64,000 nucleotides of DNA from Levilactobacillus hammesii DSM 16381 (GCF_001434395.1 NZ_AZFS01000046.1:265215-329214); one strand, 5' to 3'. Positions 8,137-16,511 are shown, counted from the first letter of the stretch. Notes: generated by a model from the sequence alone, not told the origin. Numbers and translations are program-made.

Positions 8137-9411
8137 TTACTTCCGACTGGCCTGTCGCAGTCGCGCGTACTGTTCGGCCAGTTGACTTTCGAAACGGCCA
8201 TTGGTTTTAGGATGGTAGTACTGGGCATCGCGCAAAGTATCCGGTAAATACTCTTGCTTGACCCAATCGTTGGGAAAGTTGTGGGGGTACTGATAGTCGT
8301 TACCGTGGCCCAGCTTTTTAGCCCCAGCATAGTGTGCATCCTTTAAGTGGTCGGGAACGGCCCCGTTGTGCCCATTCAGGACATCCGCTAGGGCGGCATC
8401 GACTGCCGTAATTCCGGAGTCTGATTTAGGCGACAGACACAGTTCAATGACCGCATCCGCCAGCGGAATCCGCCCCTCGGGTAGGCCCAATTGCTGAGCG
8501 GCCGTGACGGCTTGAACCGTACGGGCCGCCGCTGGCAGGTTGGCCATGCCAATATCTTCATAGGCGATCACCATGAGGCGCCGGCAGATGGACGGCAGAT
8601 CACCGGCCGCCACCAATTGCGCCAAGTAGTGAAGTGCCGCATCGGTGTCGCTGCCGCGGATGGATTTTTGAAAGGCCGAGATCACGTCATAGTGGGCGTC
8701 ACCGTTCTTATCCCCCACCAGGGCCCGGCGTTGGAAACAGGCCTCCGCGACCTCCAGGGTGATGTGAATCCGACCATCTTCGGCGGGTGGTGTTGATTGG
8801 GCGGCCAGTTCCAGGCCGTTGAGGGCACTACGGAGATCACCGTTGGTAGCGCCGGCCATGAAGTGAAAGGCATCCTCATCGACCTCCAGGGGAAGCTTAC
8901 CCAGACCCCGCTCTTCGTCGGCCAGTGCGCGCCGTAGCGCCGTTTCAATGTCAGCCAGACTAAGGGGATGGACCTCAAAGATCTGAGTCCGACTCCGAAT
9001 GGCGGGGTTGATGTTGATGTAAGGATTCTCGGTCGTGGCACCAATCAGGATGATTCGACCGCTCTCCAAATGGGGTAGCAGAAAGTCCTGCTTGGTTTTG
9101 TCCAGGCGGTGGATTTCATCGAGCAGAAGGATGACGGTACCACTCATCTTGGCCTCGGCCGCGACGACTTGGAGATCCTTTTTGGAATCGGTGGCCGCGT
9201 TGAGCTTGCGAAAGGCATATTTGGTAGACCCGGCGATTGCGCTGGCAATGCTGGTCTTCCCCGTTCCCGGCGGTCCGTAGAGAATCATGGATGAGAGTAA
9301 TTTTGCGGCCACCATGCGGGCAATGATCTTGCCCGGACCGACCAAATCTTGTTGGCCGACCACGTCTTCTAGGCGTTGTGGTCGCATGCGATAAGCGAGT
9401 GGTTGTGCCAA
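8137..9411 (-). CDS. rarA: Replication-associated recombination protein A (MgsA/RarA)
   Basis: A 424-residue AAA+ ATPase related to clamp-loader subunits and WRNIP1. It shows the N-terminal RPQRLEDVVGQ segment, Walker A YGPPGTGKTS, Walker B LLLDEIHR, sensor ATTENPY and the C-terminal tetramerisation region with YAGAKKLGHG. RarA acts at stalled replication forks in the cytoplasm. Start is TTG 9411 with AAGGAG upstream. Its 5' end lies 17 bases after a yueI-like gene, so the two form an operon. A 6S-like RNA promoter begins inside its 3' flank. Confidence 0.95.
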   Translation of the reverse strand: MAQPLAYRMRPQRLEDVVGQQDLVGPGKIIARMVAAKLLSSMILYGPPGTGKTSIASAIAGSTKYAFRKLNAATDSKKDLQVVAAEAKMSGTVILLLDEIHRLDKTKQDFLLPHLESGRIILIGATTENPYININPAIRSRTQIFEVHPLSLADIETALRRALADEERGLGKLPLEVDEDAFHFMAGATNGDLRSALNGLELAAQSTPPAEDGRIHITLEVAEACFQRRALVGDKNGDAHYDVISAFQKSIRGSDTDAALHYLAQLVAAGDLPSICRRLMVIAYEDIGMANLPAAARTVQAVTAAQQLGLPEGRIPLADAVIELCLSPKSDSGITAVDAALADVLNGHNGAVPDHLKDAHYAGAKKLGHGNDYQYPHNFPNDWVKQEYLPDTLRDAQYYHPKTNGRFESQLAEQYARLRQASRK

Positions 9412-9428
9412 AAATAAAGCTCCTTTCG

Positions 9429-9884
9429 TTATTTACCCAGGAGCTTGTCCAGTAAAGACTTCTTGTTGTCTGGCGTGGCCGTCTTGGCCGATTGCTTCGG
9501 GTATTTCTTGGTTAAATCAACGGGGTTTAAGTTGATTGCGTGGTCGCTAGCGACAATTAAGCCGTAGTCATCTTCAGCCATGCCGTAGAAAATATCATTG
9601 CGGATGGTAAATTTAAGGTTGTGTTGACTGGCTAATTTCAGGTAAGGCGCCAGATCCGCCTGATCAATGTGACCATTCAGGATAACCTGAAGGTCGGGGT
9701 GCGCCGTGATTTCAGTAATGAAAGCGTCCACGTTGTTGCGGTCCTTGACCTCAGCGATGGTCATGGCTAGCGATACCCGTTCCCGGAATGTCCCCAGGTA
9801 GCGGCGTTGCTCATCCGGATTAACCTTGGGGACACCAAAGGTAGAATTTTGTAAATGTTTGTCCATTTGACTCTTTTCAGCCAT
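9429..9884 (-). CDS. YueI family protein (DUF1694)
   Basis: A 151-residue soluble protein. The core with RRYLGTFRERVSLAMT, the central GHIDQADLAPYLKLA and the later IASDHAINLNPVDL match YueI/DUF1694 proteins of Firmicutes, whose function is unknown. The tail (LLDKLLGK) is basic. It is upstream of rarA in the same operon, and divergent from the DUF1054 gene, so the 76-base gap between them must hold both promoters. Confidence 0.8.
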   Translation of the reverse strand: MAEKSQMDKHLQNSTFGVPKVNPDEQRRYLGTFRERVSLAMTIAEVKDRNNVDAFITEITAHPDLQVILNGHIDQADLAPYLKLASQHNLKFTIRNDIFYGMAEDDYGLIVASDHAINLNPVDLTKKYPKQSAKTATPDNKKSLLDKLLGK

Positions 9885-9960
9885 GTCGAATCCCTCTTTT
9901 CAATGTGGTGCTGTTAGTATAACATGGAATGGAAGCAACTTTCAGGAGGGGGGATTCACG

Positions 9961-10560
9961 ATGTATCAGGATCAGGACTTTCATGTTTTTGACGATCAGA
10001 CCTTGCCCGGTCGGCTGGGAAAGATCCAGCAGTATATCGACCCGAAATTCACGGCAACGGTGACGGATTTGGCCCCAGTCTTTGCCAAGCTGAGCATGCC
10101 CATCTACGCGCATATTTCCCAACACAGGCGGCGCACAAAGAATCCGCCGACCGACACTTGGGTGGCCTTCAGCACGTCCAAACGGGGCTACAAAATGCTG
10201 CCCCACATTGAGATTGGATTTTGGGACGACCGCTTCTTCATCTGGCTAGCCGTATTGCAGGAGGCCAAGGAGCGGCAGATGTTGCTGAGTCAGTTGAAAG
10301 AAGATTTAGTGTTGCAGCTGCCAGCTGGTTTTGAATGCGGTGGGGATCACACGGATAAGAATTGTGGGGTGCCGTTGACCCGGGAAAACTACCAAGCCTT
10401 GATGGCGACGCAAACGCAGCGTCATGCGGAGTGGCAGGTTGGCCGTAACTTCTTGCGGGGAGATGAATTCTTTACCCTCACGGCCGCGGAACAGACGCAG
10501 GTGATTCGTGATGTTGTGATGGCATTGCTACCGGTGTACGATCAATTGATTCGTCTGTAG
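9961..10560 (+). CDS. DUF1054 (YktB/UPF0637) family protein
   Basis: A 199-residue soluble protein. The N-terminus FHVFDDQTLPGRLGKIQQYI and internal HISQHRRRTKNPPTDTWVAF are characteristic of the YktB/DUF1054 family (about 200-210 residues). Function is unknown. AGGAGGGGGG ends about eight bases before ATG 9961. The frame is open further upstream but without a binding site and would overlap the divergent yueI-like gene. Confidence 0.85.
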   Translation: MYQDQDFHVFDDQTLPGRLGKIQQYIDPKFTATVTDLAPVFAKLSMPIYAHISQHRRRTKNPPTDTWVAFSTSKRGYKMLPHIEIGFWDDRFFIWLAVLQEAKERQMLLSQLKEDLVLQLPAGFECGGDHTDKNCGVPLTRENYQALMATQTQRHAEWQVGRNFLRGDEFFTLTAAEQTQVIRDVVMALLPVYDQLIRL

Positions 10561-10624
10561 GAAGTTAGTTGTCAGGGACCACAGAGACGCGTAAGCTAAA
10601 ACCAGGTTTAGTAGAGGGGGAGTT

Positions 10625-11674
10625 TTGTTGATAGAAATACTCAAACGGTGGTGGCAAAATCCGCTAACCACCTATTACATAGCACTGGTGTTGCTGATTA
10701 TCATTGTGTGGCAGGCCCATGCCTTCCTGTCGTTGGCGTTGTTCACCATCATTTTCATTTATCTGGGAAATGCAGCTATCATGGGAATCGAGCACCGGTT
10801 ACATCTGCACCATCTCTGGGCCACCTTGTTGGTCTATCTGCTGTTTCTAGGCATTTTGGTGGCGGCGTTTGGTCAGATTATTCCACCGCTCGTCTCGGAA
10901 GCGTCTAACTTACCGCATACACTGGATACGTTGGTGCAGACCTATCCCCAGCTAGAGACGTCGTTGACCAAGCTGGTGAAGAATCTGACGCAAAATGCCA
11001 CGGTGATCAGTAATGGTAAGGCCATGCTATCGAGTGGTATGGTGAAGCTTTCTCGATTCAGTTCCGGCGTTGAAACGATTCTGCTGGCGTTCTTCTTTAG
11101 CTTTATTTTCAACCTGACCAAGCATCAGTTGCAGCGGTTTGTTCACGCCTTTACCAAGAGTCGGTTCGCGGGATTGTTTGTACCGATGGGGCAGCTGATT
11201 CTGAAATTTGTCCATATTTTTGGGACGGTGATCGAAACGCAACTGGTGATCTGCACGATCAACACGATTCTTATGGTGTTGGGATTGTGGATTCTGAAGA
11301 TGCCGAGCTTACTCATCTTGGGGATCATGGTCTTCTTCCTGGGGTTGATTCCAGTGGCCGGTGTCCTGATCTCGATGATTCCGTTGATCATCATTGCCTT
11401 TGTCACGGGTGGGGTGATCCGCGTGATCGAGATTATCGTGCTGGTGGTCTTGATTCACATGTTCGAGTCCTATTTCCTACATCCCCGGTTGATGGCCAAT
11501 GCGACCAACTTGCCGATCTTCGTGACCTTTATTACGTTGATTGTGAGTGAGCGGTTGTTTGGCGCTTGGGGCTTGATTGTGGGTGTGCCGCTGGTCGCCT
11601 TCTTCTTGGACGTGTTCGATGTGCAGTTAAAAAACAAACCGGCTGTGGTAAAAGAAAAGCCGGCGTCTAAATAG
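10625..11674 (+). CDS. AI-2E family transporter
   Basis: A 349-residue polytopic membrane protein of the UPF0118/AI-2 exporter-like family: two N-terminal helices, an amphipathic extracellular region (about residues 80-150), then five to six C-terminal helices with PLIIIAFVTGG and the conserved FESYFLHPRLMANATNLPIF. Members export small molecules or ions; the substrate here is unknown. The start is TTG 10625 or the adjacent TTG 10628, after GAGGGGGAG. Confidence 0.88.
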   Translation: MLIEILKRWWQNPLTTYYIALVLLIIIVWQAHAFLSLALFTIIFIYLGNAAIMGIEHRLHLHHLWATLLVYLLFLGILVAAFGQIIPPLVSEASNLPHTLDTLVQTYPQLETSLTKLVKNLTQNATVISNGKAMLSSGMVKLSRFSSGVETILLAFFFSFIFNLTKHQLQRFVHAFTKSRFAGLFVPMGQLILKFVHIFGTVIETQLVICTINTILMVLGLWILKMPSLLILGIMVFFLGLIPVAGVLISMIPLIIIAFVTGGVIRVIEIIVLVVLIHMFESYFLHPRLMANATNLPIFVTFITLIVSERLFGAWGLIVGVPLVAFFLDVFDVQLKNKPAVVKEKPASK

Positions 11675-11676
11675 AA

Positions 11677-11714
11677 AAAACAACGTCTCCCAGAATAGTG
11701 GGGGACGTTGTTTT
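11677..11714. terminator. Bidirectional terminator
   Basis: AAAACAACGTCTCC and GGGGACGTTGTTTT are exact inverted repeats with A and T runs on both sides. It serves the rightward AI-2E gene and the leftward small membrane protein gene. Confidence 0.85.
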
Positions 11715-11727
11715 GCGTCACAATCGA

Positions 11728-11928
11728 TTAGTGCATAATCAGTTTGGCCACGATGAAGATAACCAGGAGGCCAACGTAATAAATGACGGTTTTGGTGGTC
11801 ACTTGAGGGGTCTTGCTGTGGCGGTCACGTAACCATAGGACGAAGACCACCAGTAGGGCGATGACGGCTAAGCCGAGCAGAATATTCAAGACTAATGACA
11901 GGCTCATGACGAGGTTCAGAATGGGCAT
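11728..11928 (-). CDS. Small two-helix membrane protein
   Basis: A 66-residue protein with two hydrophobic segments (about 2-28 and 44-63) joined by a basic loop with RDRHSKTP. GGAGG lies eight bases before ATG 11928. I do not recognise the family. Its leader (11946-11986) is nearly identical over about 40 bases to the leader of a prophage gene at 14628-15263, and the two proteins share the order helix, basic loop, helix at their N-termini. It is the last host gene before the prophage. Confidence 0.7.
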   Translation of the reverse strand: MPILNLVMSLSLVLNILLGLAVIALLVVFVLWLRDRHSKTPQVTTKTVIYYVGLLVIFIVAKLIMH

Positions 11929-11945
11929 CGGAAAAACCTCCAGTA

Positions 11946-11986
11946 TGTATTTTCTGCAGCTTTTGAGGCCATCAGCAGAATTGGGC
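11946..11986 (-). repeat. Leader element shared with a prophage gene (copy 1)
   Basis: On the minus strand GCCCAA, TGCTGATGGC, AAAAGCTGCA and AATACATA are shared in order with 15282-15319. In both cases a GGAGGT binding site and the start codon follow directly. Confidence 0.7.
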
Positions 11987-12002
11987 ACATGTGGATGATA
12001 TG

Positions 12003-12028
12003 AAAAAAGCCTCGCCAACCGGCAAGAC
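12003..12028 (-). terminator. Original rpsD terminator, stranded at attL
   Basis: On the minus strand GTCTTGCC, loop GGTT, GGCGAGGC, then TTTTTT: an eight-pair stem. Before integration this would have lain about 30 bases past the rpsD stop codon; the prophage now separates them by 42 kb. That order is inferred from the att repeats. Confidence 0.75.
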
Positions 12029-12057
12029 TTCTTTCAAAACCACTTAAGACGTTAATC

Positions 12058-12076
12058 TTAACGGTTGTAGTATTCA
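12058..12076. other. attL core
   Basis: Nineteen bases (TTAACGGTTGTAGTATTCA) identical to 54111-54129. Read on the minus strand they recreate the last codons of rpsD, E-Y-Y-N-R-stop. The match ends on both sides after exactly 19 bases. Confidence 0.9.
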
Positions 12077-12141
12077 TTCTCGGTGGAGAATGCGTCTTAA
12101 TGCCTTGGTATCAAGGGATTCCATATTCGTATTTTTAAAAT

Positions 12142-12165
12142 CTCCCACAGAATCTCCCACAGCTA
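12142..12165 (+). repeat. Tandem 12-bp repeats at attL (integrase arm sites)
   Basis: CTCCCACAGAAT followed directly by CTCCCACAGCTA. The same 12-mer is repeated near attR. Repeats inside both prophage ends are typical integrase arm-binding sites; that role is inferred. Confidence 0.65.
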
Positions 12166-12166
12166 A

Positions 12167-13288
12167 CTAAAGGTTAGCAATTTTGGCAAAGATTTCAGCG
12201 TTCTTTTGGTCGTTGCCTTTAATGGCGTGGGCGTAGATTCTCAGGGTAATGGCGTGGTCAGAATGACCGAGTCGGTTGGCAACATCAACTGGACTGACAC
12301 CGGCGCCCATCAGAATTGTGGCATGAGTGTGCCGCAGACTGTGGATAACGTAGCGCCCCGGTTCAATACCAGCTGCTTCAATTATACGCTGAAAATAGTA
12401 ATGTGCCGAAACATGTTTGAAACTAAATAAGAACTTTTCCTTGGTAAACTTATCGCCTGTTTGGAGACTGTCAGCCTTAGCCTGGATCATGAACTTATGA
12501 AGTTGCCCCAACATGCCTTCATCAATTGAAATGGTGCGCACGCTGGAAGGTGTCTTGGTTGGCCCGACTCCCTTTGGGGTACGAGCGCGCTGGACAGAAA
12601 GCGTCTTGTCGGCAAAGTTGATGTCACGCCACTCCAATCCCAGTCCTTCACTTAAACGGAGACCAGTTGACTCCAGTAATTGGAAGAAGAGACGATGAGG
12701 GGTAGGCTCTTTACGAAGCTGCGCGTTGAATCGCGCCAGATCATCTTCGCTGAATGGTTTGCGGCGCTCAGACTTTTTGAAGCGAACACCTTTGAGCTTG
12801 TTTCGCGTGATAACCTCGTTTTCTTCCGCTGCATTCATGATGACCATGAAATACCGATGGTTGGCCTGAACCGAGGATGGTTTGAGATGCTCCAACTGTG
12901 GTTGAATAAACAGGTAGTTGTATTCCATCTTCGTGAGTTTACCAAGTTTGCGGTCACCTAGAAGGGGCAAAATATACTTGTTAATCGCCGTCTCCATATT
13001 GTGTCGGTAATTAGGGCGCCACTCAGCAGTTCGCATGGTGAGAAAATGTTTCGTCCACTGACGGACCGTTGTGTTAGAATCTAGCAGCTGATTGGCTTCG
13101 TCGTTGGCAACCATTACCTCAGCTTCCAACTCTGCTTTATGGGCAGCAGTTGGCGTAGTGAAGCCGCGCTCCTGTTTCTCATGGCGCTTACCAAAGGAGT
13201 CATGGAAGGGGTAGCGAAACATCCAGCGGGTACCTTTCTTGGTTTCATAAGAAAAAACGTTGTTATAATCTGTTTTTGTTGGTTTCAT
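12167..13288 (-). CDS. int: Tyrosine-recombinase integrase
   Basis: A 373-residue phage integrase. Residues about 1-60 form an arm-binding AP2-like domain (KGTRWMFRYPF), 70-160 a SAM-like core-binding domain, and 180-365 the catalytic domain with R211 (STGLRLSEG), H316-x-x-R319 (HSLRHTHA), H342 and nucleophile Y352 (LRIYAHA). It would recombine the phage site with the rpsD 3' end. AAGGAG lies upstream of ATG 13288. Its stop codon directly abuts the tandem arm repeats at attL. Confidence 0.96.
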   Translation of the reverse strand: MKPTKTDYNNVFSYETKKGTRWMFRYPFHDSFGKRHEKQERGFTTPTAAHKAELEAEVMVANDEANQLLDSNTTVRQWTKHFLTMRTAEWRPNYRHNMETAINKYILPLLGDRKLGKLTKMEYNYLFIQPQLEHLKPSSVQANHRYFMVIMNAAEENEVITRNKLKGVRFKKSERRKPFSEDDLARFNAQLRKEPTPHRLFFQLLESTGLRLSEGLGLEWRDINFADKTLSVQRARTPKGVGPTKTPSSVRTISIDEGMLGQLHKFMIQAKADSLQTGDKFTKEKFLFSFKHVSAHYYFQRIIEAAGIEPGRYVIHSLRHTHATILMGAGVSPVDVANRLGHSDHAITLRIYAHAIKGNDQKNAEIFAKIANL

Positions 13289-13396
13289 TGTTATTCTCCT
13301 TAAATGCGTGGACAGCGCCGTTTAGGAGAGGTTGTGGCATCGCCTCCTTTCATTCAAAATTGTGCATGAGTTATCCCTTGAATTTTATGTGTTGAG

Positions 13397-13438
13397 CGCA
13401 TTCCATTATCTTGGCGGGTAGGGGGATGCGCTTTTTGT
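13397..13438 (+). terminator. Rightward terminator-like hairpin among leftward genes
   Basis: GCGCATTCC and GGATGCGC arms followed by TTTTTGTTTT on the plus strand. Genes on both sides run leftward, so its purpose is unclear. The stretch 13289-13615 holds no gene I can support. A related hairpin lies at 14575-14616. Confidence 0.5.
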
Positions 13439-13615
13439 TTTGTTAAATAGTTCAGGTGTTCTGTTTGAAAATAAACCTATTGAATGGTCCAAAGCTAACC
13501 ATGTTGAGAGGAATATCGGAGCGGGATGGGGTGAAGCCACTAGGTTCTGTCGCTGAAGAATTGCAAGCTAATAAAATTTCATTATCAAAAATAGTACCAT
13601 TAAAAGTGGCATATT

Positions 13616-14479
13616 CTAATAGCTATGACCAACAAAATCAACCTCAGTTGAGGCATCTTGATATCCCCAAGCACTGGAAACAACGTATAGGGTACTATCA
13701 GTATTGTAGTAACCGATACTTGTAAGCAGCGGAAGTTTGTAATTTCCCTTTATGTCTGCTCGGACGTACTTTATTTCTGGCTGTTCAGGTGTGCTAACAT
13801 TGGCGTTAGGAACAGTATTTCCGATCAGAAAGGTACTATTAGCGTTCAGAGATGCCGTAAGATGATTGGTCACACGAGCTAAGGTAAAACTTCTTTTGCT
13901 AACCCATCCCGTTTTATTATATTCAGTTTTAACGCGATACCATTCACGGCCGTTATTGGTTGTACCATATGACAGTAAGTTAAGTTTAGTGTTGGGCTTT
14001 ACAGCTTGTTTTTTCTTAGAGTAGGGACTCCCAAAATAAAGAATTCCCTTCCTCGTACTGGTAACATACATATTCTCGTAGCCGTTTTTTGATTGTTTTT
14101 TCAGTTTGTGAGGATCAAGTGTTTTTTTACCGAAAACAAACCATTTATGGCCAGAATTGTTGATAATATAACTATACTTTGGGGTGGGAGTATAACGTCC
14201 GGAATTTAGACCCCACGCGTAATCACTACCAAAATGATCTATTTTGTAATGTGCGCCACGTTTAAGTGTAAATGAATCGACTGCGTAGCTTTTGTATGAA
14301 GGATGAGTGATTTTTATTTTTGAAACATGAACATTCTTTGTGAATGTTACCCATCTGCTCTTTCGCCAAAAACTATTATTAGATGAATAAATACTTGAAG
14401 CGCTGGCGATTGATGGCGCGGACAGTCCACCTATAACTATTAAAATAGTGATGCTCTTTTTTACAAGCGTTGTTTTCAT
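13616..14479 (-). CDS. Secreted protein with SH3-like repeats
   Basis: A 287-residue protein starting with a basic stretch and hydrophobic segment ending ASASS (signal peptide, cleavage near residue 27). The mature part is basic and rich in tyrosine, serine and lysine. One segment (about 185-215, with GREWYRVKTEYNKTGWVSKRSF) looks like a bacterial SH3 repeat. Such proteins often bind the cell wall. Its place between integrase and repressor suggests a lysogenic-conversion gene expressed from the prophage; the function is unknown. GGGGAGA precedes ATG 14479. Confidence 0.65.
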   Translation of the reverse strand: MKTTLVKKSITILIVIGGLSAPSIASASSIYSSNNSFWRKSRWVTFTKNVHVSKIKITHPSYKSYAVDSFTLKRGAHYKIDHFGSDYAWGLNSGRYTPTPKYSYIINNSGHKWFVFGKKTLDPHKLKKQSKNGYENMYVTSTRKGILYFGSPYSKKKQAVKPNTKLNLLSYGTTNNGREWYRVKTEYNKTGWVSKRSFTLARVTNHLTASLNANSTFLIGNTVPNANVSTPEQPEIKYVRADIKGNYKLPLLTSIGYYNTDSTLYVVSSAWGYQDASTEVDFVGHSY

Positions 14480-14574
14480 TCTTATTTCTCCCCGGAATAT
14501 GTACAGCTTTTAATGACATCCGTTCTGGTCAATTCCCTCCACTGGAGTCGAACCAATACTAGCTACCGAGGAGG

Positions 14575-14616
14575 GGGCGCATCTTACTTTTTTGGCGGGA
14601 GGGGATGCGATTTTCT
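14575..14616 (+). terminator. Second rightward terminator-like hairpin
   Basis: CGCATC and GATGCG arms followed by TTTTC. Its GGCGGGAGGGGATGCG segment resembles the hairpin at 13397-13438 and again opposes the leftward genes. Confidence 0.4.
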
Positions 14617-14627
14617 ATTTGGTTTAT

Positions 14628-15263
14628 TTAAGCTTTATACCATTTAAAATCATTGTCATTGGATAGCATAGTTGATCTCCCTATCTTCTTTGAACCATAG
14701 TATACGTTGGTGTTGGGAAGGGATTCTGCATCCACATCTTTGCCAAGGATGGCTACTTGAGCATTGGCAATGCCTTGAGCGTGCTTGGCAACGATATTTT
14801 TATTGTCCTTACTTAGAGACGGAAACTCATCTGAAACATATAAGAGCAGGCCACGGTTGCTATCATACTTCATATTATCAATGTAGAGAGATGCGTTGTA
14901 CTTTGTTTTGCCGTCAGAAGCCCACTGTTGTTCTTCACTCAGGCTATCAATTAAACCAGAATTATATTCTTTTAGTTCTTTAGTAGATAGGTCTTTAAGA
15001 ACATCGGTCTCCGTTGAAGATTGGGAAGACGATTTGCTGGAACTGGAAGAAACTGAGGAAGATGTAGCTTCCTTTGAAGTGTTGCTTGCGCTTGGAGCGT
15101 AAACAGCACTTGAGATGAATAGTAAAACAGCTAGCACTCCGAAAGAGTAGAGCACGTGTCTACCGGTGATTCGAGAAGATTTTTGATGACGGCGGCTTGA
15201 GTACCACAGAAATAGCAGAACCAAAGACACCATGAAAGACAGGCCTATTAGTGTATTGAGCAT
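14628..15263 (-). CDS. Membrane protein with serine-rich linker, shared leader with host gene
   Basis: A 211-residue protein with two N-terminal hydrophobic helices (about 3-20 and 34-53) separated by a basic loop (SSRRHQKSSR), a serine-rich linker (about 60-85), then a soluble outer domain of about 125 residues. Its leader and the two-helix N-terminus resemble the host gene at 11728-11928. GGAGGT lies seven bases before ATG 15263; the open frame continues upstream to 15311 but through the shared leader. Function unknown; a surface cargo protein is likely. Confidence 0.65.
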   Translation of the reverse strand: MLNTLIGLSFMVSLVLLFLWYSSRRHQKSSRITGRHVLYSFGVLAVLLFISSAVYAPSASNTSKEATSSSVSSSSSKSSSQSSTETDVLKDLSTKELKEYNSGLIDSLSEEQQWASDGKTKYNASLYIDNMKYDSNRGLLLYVSDEFPSLSKDNKNIVAKHAQGIANAQVAILGKDVDAESLPNTNVYYGSKKIGRSTMLSNDNDFKWYKA

Positions 15264-15281
15264 TGATGAGACCTCCGAATA

Positions 15282-15319
15282 TGTATTTGCAGCTTTTAGA
15301 GCCATCAGCATTGTTGGGC
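15282..15319 (-). repeat. Leader element shared with a host gene (copy 2)
   Basis: Nearly identical to 11946-11986 (see that entry), with a two-base deletion and a few substitutions. Confidence 0.7.
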
Positions 15320-15324
15320 CTAAT

Positions 15325-15621
15325 TTATGGTTTTGATGGGGTTATAAGATCATTAACACGGGCCAGACGTTTAATGAAGTCCCTGCGTGCAACTCCAGGA
15401 TTGTTCTTATTTCGCTCAATACCAATTTTAAGTATGTTGGCTTCCTCTTTGAGGCGATGCTGCTTTCTGTAAAGCATAGCAAGAATTCGAAAGAGGGCAG
15501 GGTATCTATTTCCTTCCTCCACAGCCTGAAGGCCCAGAGATTCCACTCGCTCTAAATTTTTGCTCTTCCAAAAAGCTGATATAATTTGGACCTGGTGATA
15601 AAAATGGTCGTCTTGAGACAC
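15325..15621 (-). CDS. Small helical (TPR-like) protein in the repressor operon
   Basis: A 98-residue, all-helical, charged protein with two helix pairs that resemble tetratricopeptide repeats (ALFRILAMLYRKQHRLKEEA). No signal or membrane segment. GTG 15621 follows AGGAGG by about 11 bases, at the long end of the normal range. It lies 14 bases after the ImmA-like gene on the same strand, so it probably belongs to the lysogeny operon. Function unknown. Confidence 0.55.
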   Translation of the reverse strand: MSQDDHFYHQVQIISAFWKSKNLERVESLGLQAVEEGNRYPALFRILAMLYRKQHRLKEEANILKIGIERNKNNPGVARRDFIKRLARVNDLITPSKP

Positions 15622-15635
15622 GGCTGGTTTGCCTC

Positions 15636-16100
15636 CTATCCGATTCGGGTAATGTTAACACATCTATTTAGATCAAAAATATATTCATGGTATTGAAATA
15701 CTAGGCCATACTTGCTCCGATAGTTTTCAATAGCCTTCATGAGAAATTCGGTAGTGATATCGAAGTAGTCCGCGATTTCAGGTGCTGACCAAATACCTTG
15801 AAAAAAGCAGTTAACGAGCCCGGTTAAGGGTACTGCCTCGGTGAAAGCAATAGAGCGGGCGAGATTTTCTTGCTTTCGTTTTTCAATTGAATCCTGGTCG
15901 ATTATTTCTCCTGACCCAGTATCGTAATGAGCAAGTTCTTCAAGAAGAGTAGTGTATTGAACGCTTCTATCATTTTTGCTATTGATAAAAATTTCTTGAT
16001 TATCTTCGTATACCAATCCCGATAGATGATTGGGAAGGTCAGTAGTGAATGTGTAATTAATATTGTCTCGTTCTGCCATTAGTGATTCGATTCTGTCCAT
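15636..16100 (-). CDS. ImmA/IrrE-family metallopeptidase-like protein
   Basis: A 154-residue protein with the motif LLEELAHYDTGSG, the phage variant of the ImmA/IrrE zinc-peptidase motif where the first histidine is replaced by glutamate. Family members cleave or inactivate phage repressors after DNA damage, so it may help induction; the missing first histidine makes classical zinc catalysis uncertain. GAGGG precedes ATG 16100. It follows the repressor gene by ten bases in the same operon. Confidence 0.75.
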   Translation of the reverse strand: MDRIESLMAERDNINYTFTTDLPNHLSGLVYEDNQEIFINSKNDRSVQYTTLLEELAHYDTGSGEIIDQDSIEKRKQENLARSIAFTEAVPLTGLVNCFFQGIWSAPEIADYFDITTEFLMKAIENYRSKYGLVFQYHEYIFDLNRCVNITRIG

Positions 16101-16110
16101 AAGCTAACCC

Positions 16111-16455
16111 TCAGTCTTGACCGCCACGGGCCTTTTTTAGGTTTTCAATGAAATTAATGATCTGTTGTTGTTCTTCAGCAGGGGTGTCATCATCAATATG
16201 AGCGGCGATAACACCGGTTGCAGAATTGTCGTCAGTTTTTTTAATTGATTGTTCTTCTTCATTACCTGTTAAAAGAAAATCAACGGAAACGTTGAGAACA
16301 TCGGCAACCTTTTGCAAGCTTTTAGAAGTTGGAGCTTGGGTCTTCCAACGGTAGATGCTATTAATTCCAATACCAGCGTTTTGCGCTGTGGTTTTGAGAT
16401 TCCAACCGTATTTATTTTTTGCAGTACTTTTTATTCGTTCGACTAACGTTGTCAT
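16111..16455 (-). CDS. CI-like phage repressor (XRE family)
   Basis: A 114-residue protein. Residues 1-65 are an XRE helix-turn-helix (NLKTTAQNAGIGINSIYRWK) ending DVLNVSVDFLLTG. The remaining acidic part is too short for a LexA-like peptidase domain, so induction probably works through the ImmA-like partner. GAGGA precedes ATG 16455; the upstream in-frame ATG 16476 lacks a binding site. It is transcribed away from a Cro-like gene, and three related 17-bp operators lie in the gap between them. Confidence 0.85.
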   Translation of the reverse strand: MTTLVERIKSTAKNKYGWNLKTTAQNAGIGINSIYRWKTQAPTSKSLQKVADVLNVSVDFLLTGNEEEQSIKKTDDNSATGVIAAHIDDDTPAEEQQQIINFIENLKKARGGQD

Positions 16456-16488
16456 AATAGGATTCCTCACAGTCATGACAAATAAATA

Positions 16489-16505
16489 ATACCGTTTTCG
16501 ATACT
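16489..16505. promoter_or_regulatory. Operator O1
   Basis: ATACCGTTTTCGATACT, one of three related 17-bp imperfect palindromes between repressor and Cro-like genes; nearest the repressor gene. Confidence 0.7.
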
Positions 16506-16511
16506 TTGGGG

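Noticed and set aside
9883-9960. N-terminal extension of the DUF1054 gene
   Set aside because: Overlaps the divergent yueI-like start; ATG 9961 has a strong binding site.
13456-13725. Rightward 89-codon frame between integrase and secreted-protein genes
   Set aside because: No ribosome binding site, overlaps the better-supported leftward gene, and no family features.
14535-14560. GGTTCGACTCC on the minus strand, like a tRNA T loop
   Set aside because: No acceptor stem, D arm or anticodon arm can be built around it. A 15-base match (GGAGTCGAACCAATA) near 57495 is probably chance or a minor repeat.
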